Assembly: GCA_913042885.1 (NCBI GenBank)
Contig: CAJWLW010000295.1
Coordinates: 1 to 6,158 of the forward strand
Length of the DNA: 6,158 nucleotides
DNA from: an uncultured Lentisphaeria bacterium
GTDB lineage: Bacteria; Verrucomicrobiota; Lentisphaeria; JABSQK01; CAJWLW01
Reading direction: 5' to 3'
The notes beneath the pieces are model-generated. The model searched no databases. It was given only the letters and a program-made list of their open reading frames with translations, and was not told the DNA's origin. Position numbers and translations under genes: made by a program. Below are positions 5,936 to 6,158 of this stretch, piece after piece; position 1 is the first letter of the stretch, and every line of letters begins with the position of its first letter.

Positions 5936-6079
5936 ATGCAAATCGAAATTCTATTCGATGCTTACGAGGTTTGGCGTATTTCAGACAGAATTCGCAGCGG
6001 TACGGTAATGATCGGGATTCGCCGTACAGAGCCTGGGCACTGCGGAACCAGCACGGAAGAACGTCCACAGGGCCATTAA
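5936..6079 (+). CDS. Doubtful 47-codon ORF in the spacer before the YkgJ-like gene
   Basis: An ATG at 5936 opens a 47-residue frame beginning MQIEILFDAYEVWRISDR and ending TEERPQGH. Its TAA (6077-6079) abuts the ATG of the next gene, which would suit translational coupling. I recognise no family. Against it, roughly half of its third codon positions are G or C, clearly fewer than in the neighbouring genes, and the upstream sequence is only weakly ribosome-site-like (GGTGGT). The region also contains small inverted repeats: ATCGAA/TTCGAT at 5942-5947/5954-5959 and GTACGG/CCGTAC at 6000-6005/6022-6027. It is more likely a non-coding leader than a gene, and I list it because no other gene explains these bases. 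Confidence 0.18.
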   Translation: MQIEILFDAYEVWRISDRIRSGTVMIGIRRTEPGHCGTSTEERPQGH

Positions 6080-6158
6080 ATGACAGAACAACGCGACATT
6101 TACGTTTGCACGCGCTGCGGCAACTGCTGCAAGTGGCCGGGGCAAGTCAAGCTCACCG
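6080..6158 (+). CDS. YkgJ-family cysteine-cluster protein, N-terminal fragment
   Basis: Only the first 26 codons are in the window. The peptide contains C-T-R-C-G-N-C-C at residues 10-17, the CxxCxxCC signature of the YkgJ family (predicted zinc- or iron-chelating proteins of unknown biochemical role), followed by K-W-P-G. The ATG at 6080 is preceded by AGGG (6069-6072) at seven bases. The rest of the cluster and the domain end lie outside the window, so the family call rests on this motif alone. It is co-directional with the acc operon but separated by 196 bases and a possible terminator, so it may be a separate transcription unit. Confidence 0.7.
   Translation, partial: MTEQRDIYVCTRCGNCCKWPGQVKLT

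Noticed and set aside
5568..6068. A 166-codon minus-strand frame opposite the Asp23-like gene and the following spacer
   Set aside because: The product is low-complexity Ser-rich sequence produced by the reverse of the acidic tail codons, and the opposite strand has a clear family match.
1..6158. CRISPR arrays, tRNA or rRNA genes, insertion sequence ends, phage genes
   Set aside because: I looked for regularly spaced repeats, tRNA-like folds and transposase motifs and found none; nearly all of the window is accounted for by housekeeping genes.

Overview
The window is a compact stretch of bacterial chromosome made mostly of housekeeping genes, with a moderately GC-rich base composition and GC-rich third codon positions. 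I see no insertion sequence, phage gene, CRISPR array, tRNA or rRNA. The source is a bacterium. Two features hint at the Planctomycetes-Verrucomicrobia-Lentisphaerae/Kiritimatiellae side rather than a classical gammaproteobacterium: an Asp23/Gls24-family gene directly after accBC, and a cysteine-cluster protein whose motif is followed by W-P-G. This placement is an inference from memory of gene order and motif style and is of low confidence.

Layout. (a) 1-777, minus strand: a hypoxanthine phosphoribosyltransferase gene (hpt), followed 20 bases later by the first 76 codons of an unrecognised gene cut by the window edge. (b) 886-2031, plus strand: a class V PLP enzyme of the group I cysteine desulfurase (NifS/IscS) family, divergent from hpt. 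(c) 2032-2133: a convergent intergenic region rich in competing inverted repeats. (d) 2134-2964, minus strand: an EstA/FrmB-like alpha/beta-hydrolase whose expected nucleophile serine is read as alanine while the Asp and His of the triad are kept. (e) 3095-5883, plus strand: a probable operon aroQ - accB - accC - asp23-like, with gaps of 30, 22 and 43 bases, driven from a candidate promoter between the esterase and aroQ. (f) 5884-6079: a 196-base spacer with a weak terminator-like hairpin and a doubtful 47-codon ORF. (g) 6080 to the end: the start of a YkgJ-type CxxCxxCC protein.

How the genes work together. aroQ supplies the third step of the shikimate pathway. accB and accC encode the biotin carrier and biotin carboxylase halves of acetyl-CoA carboxylase, the first committed step of fatty-acid synthesis; the carboxyltransferase genes accA and accD are not in the window. 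The Asp23-like gene sits where yqhY sits in Bacillus (accB-accC-yqhY), so it may be functionally tied to acetyl-CoA carboxylase. hpt is purine salvage, and the cysteine desulfurase supplies persulfide sulfur, with no iscU, iscR or suf partner visible nearby.

The window holds no obvious new multi-gene system. The most notable observation is the Ser-to-Ala change in the esterase. Next are the accBC-Asp23 linkage and the symmetrical -10-like elements in both divergent spacers.
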